This document shows, one piece after another, positions 60,098 to 64,000 of a stretch of DNA of 64,000 bases. Position numbers and translations under genes: made by a program. Origin of the DNA: Rhizophagus irregularis (lineage: Eukaryota; Glomeromycota; Glomeromycetes; Glomerales; Glomeraceae). The stretch is from positions 1,550,001 to 1,614,000 of the forward strand of contig NC_089449.1 in NCBI RefSeq assembly GCF_026210795.1, in the 5' to 3' direction. Position 1 is the first letter of the stretch. Each line of letters opens with the position of its first letter. Under the pieces are notes generated by a model. That model saw only the letters and a program-made list of their open reading frames with translations, did no database searches and was not told the origin of the DNA.

Positions 60098-61290
60098 ACT
60101 TCATCATATTGGACATCCTCGAGAAATCCTGAAAGTCAAAATGAATTGATTGATGATAATAAATTGTGTCAACTAATGGAGATATTTCCTAACCACAATT
60201 TTGAAAGCATCAAGCAAACGCTTGTTAATTGTAATGGAGAAGTTCAAAATGCGACAGAAATTTTATCGTCAGGAGATTTGAACGATAGCAAGAAACAAAT
60301 TAAAGTTATTAAACTAATATCTCATACAAGCGAACATCAAGATACTCATCTTCAAAATAAGGAAAGACGTGGTAGTATCACTAATGATTCTAATAGTTAT
60401 GAAATGCCAATAAATAAGATCTATGATGATGACGAAATAGAAGATTATGAGGATGATCATGATCCTGATCATTGTCAAGAAGAGGCCTTTAAATGCTTTA
60501 AAAAGCGAGATGAATCTTTTAAAAAAGCAGCGCAATCCTATCGAAGAGGGCAAGGTAGCGTTGCATCTTACCATTCAGAAGAGGTAAGAGTTTGGTATAA
60601 AAATTAGAAATTTAGAATTATTAATATTTATCTCACTAAGGACAAATCCTTTTTTTTATTAGGGATGGAGATTTGATGCAGAAATGAAAAAATGGAAATT
60701 ACGGGCTGCTAGATCATTAGTTAAGAAACATAGGTAAGTGAAAACTTAGGACTCGAGGAAATAATTTGTGATCATATAGGATTATTGTGAAAATTAGCAC
60801 ATCAGCATATTTATTAATACAGTTATAATACAATTATGTCACATCACAGAAATAAGTCAAATGTACATAATATTCCAATTCTTCTTATTATTTCTTTTCT
60901 TTTCCTGTTCTATATATATATATTGAAAGTGAGAAAACACAATACGAGTATGTTCTTGATCTCCATGGTTGTTTTGTAACTGAAGCAATTATTATAGTTA
61001 AAGAATGGTTGAATGATTGGTATCCAAAAAGAACGAGATCCGGTAAATACATTATTTGCAACCTTTCTTATTTGAAGATATGAATTATTAACATTTGATA
61101 TCATTTCTATTAAGCCTCACAAATGAAGCCGTCGCAAATGAAACCGTTGAAAATAATTACAGGAAAGGGTAATCATTCACCCAACGGAGTGGCAAAATTA
61201 CCTAACGCTATTAATAAATTTTTGATCGGTGATAATTGGAATATTACAAAACATACGGGACATGTGTTAGTTCATGGATTAAAAAAATAA
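59002..61290 (+). CDS. Cue2-like CUE/DUF1771/Smr-domain endonuclease
   Basis: Exon 1 (MGSLQWKLE) splices into QRFCPSIDSTLIAAIVGDYP. Two CUE-like helices follow: NTEFLKNMFPMIPESRVNNL and NKLCQLMEIFPNHNFESIKQ. A poly-Ser run lies between them (encoded by a tca repeat at 60064-60099). The DUF1771 region is EEAFKCFKKRDESFKKAAQS ... GWRFDAEMKKWKLRAARSLV. The C-terminal Smr domain has VLDLHGCFVTEAI and KIITGKGNHSPNG, ending HVLVHGLKK at TAA 61288-61290. This order is that of yeast Cue2 and animal N4BP2, which cleave mRNA at stalled or collided ribosomes. The LDLHG Asp and His are present. The position usually Arg in TGRGNHS is Lys here. There are about five introns. Confidence 0.88.
60064..60099 (+). 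repeat. (tca)n microsatellite coding poly-Ser
   Basis: About twelve tandem tca units encode a serine run in the linker between the CUE-like segments of the Smr gene. The run is likely length-polymorphic, with no frame effect because the unit is three bases. Confidence 0.85.
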
Positions 61291-61474
61291 TCCGTGTAAG
61301 ATTCATTATGAATTGGCGATCCTTCCGTCCATTTTTTTTTTATTCGTTTAATTTGTAATTTAGAATTTTATGATTTTTTTTTGTCATACATTTTTGTAAT
61401 TTTGTAATTTTGTAATTTATTACTATTTAATAATAAAAGATAAAGTATATGACTATTATGGGTCAATTTATTTA

Positions 61475-62818
61475 TTATAAAATTTTTTGTGCTCTCCAAT
61501 CCATCCATCCGTCCATAAAGTCATCATCAATATCTTCGTCACTTGTATCGTCAATATTTCCTTCACCGAAATCTTTTGCATTCACACTATTAGTATCAAC
61601 CATCATATTTTTACCCCGATTTTCTTTAACACGTTTAGCAACATTTTTTAATTTTTCCAATCTTGCTAAACAAAATTCTTGTTCACGTTCTTGCATTTCA
61701 TCTCTATCTCTTTGTAACTGTTCATCGTCAGCATTAGAAATTTGATTACTAACTTGAGTTTCTTTTGAAATTTCTTTTTGGAAATTTATCCATTCTTGTT
61801 CATCTATTTCCGTTGTTGCTGAAACTTTTACTGAAGTACTATTTAATGAAGGATTGTCAAAAAAGTCAGCAGGAAGAGAAGACGTTTCTTCTTGTACTAT
61901 TTCTATTTTTTGTGTTGAAGTATCGATTTGTTGATTCACTGTCGGCGCCGTGTCATCAAAGAAATCAGAAGGCAATTTGCTTGTCATTGCTGATTCATCC
62001 TCCTCCTTATCAACCGATATTTTCGAATCATAAAAATCAGAAGGCAATTTACTTGTCATTTCTGATTCATCCTCCTCCTCATCGACTGATATTTTCGTAT
62101 CAAAAAAATCAGAAGGCAATTTGTTTGTTATTGTTGCTTCCTCATCAACTGATATTTTCGAATCAAAGAAATCAGGCGGTATTGTTGAAGTCTGAGGTAT
62201 AGACTGCTCAGTGGTTAATGAATCATCATTATATTTTACTCTTTTAACTCTAGCTTGCTCTAAAACTTTTTCTTCACTCTCTTCTTCAGAATCATTTTCT
62301 TCCTCTTCTTCATCTTCATAACCAATTAACTTTTTTATACTATTGTCGGTATCAATATTAGAAGGAACATTTCCTTTAGATATTGTTACTTTTCCTTCAA
62401 CCCCTACAGACCTTTTCTTATCATTTATAGTGGTTGATTCCTGTTCAAAATTAAAACTCGATTCTTTTTTCAAGATCGATTTTGGTTTAAAATTGCTCGT
62501 TGTTGGTGATTTTGATTTTATTAAAGATGCCGCTCTGTTGACATCGCCACTACTGGATTCTGTCTTTAAAGCTTTTTCTTTTAACTCTCTAATTTTTTTC
62601 AAAGTTTCTTTATGAGATATGCTTGCAAGGTGAGAATTCCAAGAAGATTCGTTTTTTATGATTACATTACAAACTATACAAGTGAGTTTATGATTAGCAT
62701 CATATTTGGCGTAAGAATGAACTATTTTAGAGGAAGATGCTGTTTCTTGTTGTTGTTGACGCTGTTGTTTTGTGGCGGAAAGAAGACGTCTTAGTTCTTT
62801 AGTTTTTTGTGTTGACAT
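61475..62818 (-). CDS. ZNF830-like zinc-finger protein (splicing-associated)
   Basis: This is a single uninterrupted ORF of 447 residues. A U1-type C2H2 finger lies at residues 47-69 (C47, C50, H63, H69; LTCIVCNVIIKNESSWNSHL). The middle is acidic and repetitive: five variants of LP(S/A)DFFD, three followed by KISVD, recur between about residues 215 and 325. The C-terminus has DEQEWINFQKEISKE and a coiled segment (EREQEFCLARLEKLKNVAKR). It ends with an acidic DDTSDEDIDDDFMDGWMDWR motif. The finger, LP-DFFD repeats and DDDFMDWR-like tail match the ZNF830/CCDC16 family, linked to spliceosomes and genome maintenance in animals. It is convergent with the Smr gene, with about 184 bp between stops. 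Confidence 0.85.
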   Translation of the reverse strand: MSTQKTKELRRLLSATKQQRQQQQETASSSKIVHSYAKYDANHKLTCIVCNVIIKNESSWNSHLASISHKETLKKIRELKEKALKTESSSGDVNRAASLIKSKSPTTSNFKPKSILKKESSFNFEQESTTINDKKRSVGVEGKVTISKGNVPSNIDTDNSIKKLIGYEDEEEEENDSEEESEEKVLEQARVKRVKYNDDSLTTEQSIPQTSTIPPDFFDSKISVDEEATITNKLPSDFFDTKISVDEEEDESEMTSKLPSDFYDSKISVDKEEDESAMTSKLPSDFFDDTAPTVNQQIDTSTQKIEIVQEETSSLPADFFDNPSLNSTSVKVSATTEIDEQEWINFQKEISKETQVSNQISNADDEQLQRDRDEMQEREQEFCLARLEKLKNVAKRVKENRGKNMMVDTNSVNAKDFGEGNIDDTSDEDIDDDFMDGWMDWRAQKIL

Positions 62819-63000
62819 TTTAAACGTAAAATTTTAAACGTTAGTATTTTCCTATCGTAACCACCAAAAAAAATCATAAATCACGTGAACTCCACTTCTC
62901 TGTTGTCACCCGTTATTTGTCACCTAAACCTGTCGCACATTTCGGACGTGCAATTGTGAAATAGATAAACGCGTTTTTTCAGTTTTCTTTTCAGATAGAG
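62819..63000. promoter_or_regulatory. divergent promoter between ZNF830-like and unknown gene
   Basis: This 182-bp spacer lies between opposite start codons. It includes tcacgtgaa near 62881 (a CACGTG E-box core) and a GC-richer patch. The promoter role is inferred from arrangement. Confidence 0.45.
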
Positions 63001-64000
63001 ATGGAAATTCAAGATATTGACGAGCTTTTAGACGAAGCGTTTCCGAATGTAAGTACTAGGAGCTCTTTTTTTTTGCGAGCTTATAAGCCGTTAAGCGCGA
63101 TAGCAGTCTAGTCAATAAGTTTACTACCATAACCCATTGTGTAAGGCCACATAGTCGCATCGGCCTTTCTCAGATTACAATTTACAATGTACTCGGAAGG
63201 TTCTCGACTCACACAAACATTTACTAAGACATATATTTATATGTACCGGCTAGATAAAAGAAAATGAAAAACCCCACATCAAATGGTTGTTGCAATCTTT
63301 TAACCCAGTACCTCTCGAGTTTTACCGATATTTGAACCGTAAAACGAAATATATCGCTACCAACGCCTTTACTCATGCGCTTAGATGTCAGATGTTATTA
63401 GCGAAGAGAGGGTGGGAATGCTTAGAAAATCCAGCAACAATGGAAGGTGAGAACATGAGTGTTTGTACTTAATTTCTTTTGATATGCATTCTTATTTAAT
63501 GTAGGGTGATGTTTTCAAAAATGATTGGAATAAGTATTTGCGGAAAGATCAGCACATATGTCTATCAAAGCGTGTTATAATGTTCAAAGAAGCTACAACT
63601 ATGAAGTTTCCGCATATTCTACACGAGTAAGTATCTTCTCATGATATTATTGAGTTTAATTATTAATGTTTTGTCATTGATTGATCAGAAACGAAAGCAC
63701 AATAGCCCATCAACACCCAATAAGCCGGTTATCCGTCCGGAAGTAGATCAAAAATACCCACAGATTTCATTTTCAAAAAAACTCAAAGTTGCTTTTAAAG
63801 AACTCGATGATGAAAACCCAAGAAATTCAGGAGAAAAGTAGTGATCAGAATGTTCTGAATACGGTCGACGTTGTAGATTGGCGTAAATGGCTGGAGAAAA
63901 TTCTCGAGGTTGGTAAAATATCTACTCATGAGAAGTAACTGCCAAACGAGACTTATTTTTCTATTGTCTACAGTTCCCAATAGAGGAAACCAGAACACAA
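63001..64000 (+). CDS. unidentified intron-containing gene, cut by window end
   Basis: A short first exon, MEIQDIDELLDEAFPN (63001-63048), ends at a clean GTAAGT donor. A second coding segment (from about 63263) reads ENEKPHIKWLLQSFNPVPLE ... KTKYIATNAFTHALRCQMLL ... GWECLENPATMEG and ends at GTGAGA. Further coding-like pieces lie at about 63504-63625 (NDWNKYLRKDQHICLSKRVI), 63761-63910 (DVVDWRKWLEKILE) and from 63974 on (FPIEETRTQ after a CTACAG acceptor). The exon 2/3 join is unresolved: the obvious acceptor (ATGTAG at 63498-63503) gives a stop, while an acceptor near 63579 keeps frame. I do not recognise the family. Stable amino-acid composition and good splice signals argue that it is a real gene. 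Confidence 0.55.

Noticed and set aside
1-64000. CRISPR arrays, bacterial operons, prophage or rRNA genes
   Set aside because: The window is eukaryotic with GT-AG introns. No regularly spaced repeats, Shine-Dalgarno patterns or rRNA-like conserved stretches were seen.

Overview
The window looks like nuclear DNA of an arbuscular mycorrhizal fungus (Glomeromycotina, Rhizophagus-like). The base composition is very AT-rich, housekeeping genes carry many short GT-AG introns, and fungal proteins such as importin alpha, Mps1 and PAPS reductase sit beside a FAR1-type MULE fragment, a Crinkler-like header and a decayed multicopy gene. The organism call is inference; no rRNA or mitochondrial marker is present.

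Layout. (1) 0.15-15.3 kb is a gene-dense block: Pescadillo (-), Mps1/TTK kinase (+), Rog1-type lipase (-), OSR1/FRAY-type STE20 kinase (-), DJ-1 (-) and importin alpha (+). Two divergent pairs share short promoters (2540-2773 and 12733-13178). (2) 15.3-26 kb is a gene-poor island of decayed repeats: a foldback element, a 1.01-kb tRNA-headed SINE-like insertion with a perfect 20-bp target duplication, a FAR1-domain fragment, an interstitial telomere-like tract and eroded MITE copies. (3) 26-49 kb is accessory DNA: a 12-cysteine secreted protein gene, a hAT MITE with an 8-bp duplication, a Crinkler-like relic, a diverged tandem duplication of about 5 kb carrying two C2-only genes, a conserved non-coding pair, a relic of a lineage-expanded gene family and two small foldback elements. 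(4) 49.3-54.7 kb is a second housekeeping block: 5-hydroxyisourate hydrolase (+), UTP11 (-), YTM1 (-) and PAPS reductase (-). (5) 56.9-58.6 kb holds a pogo/Tigger-type transposase gene with its acidic triad. (6) 59.0-64 kb holds a Cue2-like CUE/DUF1771/Smr protein (+), a ZNF830-like protein (-) and an unidentified intron-containing gene cut by the window end.

Functional links. Pescadillo and YTM1 are two of the three PeBoW/Nop7-Erb1-Ytm1 subunits of 60S maturation. UTP11 belongs to the 40S processome, and the Cue2-like protein belongs to ribosome-quality control. The best leads for new biology are the secreted tandem six-cysteine protein, the tandem C2-only genes (one missing its N-terminus), the 27.9/42.7-kb conserved non-coding pair, and the repeat copies that record GC-to-AT erosion. 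Splice sites were inferred by eye from GT-AG consensus and reading frame; CDS spans give start-codon to stop-codon coordinates including introns.
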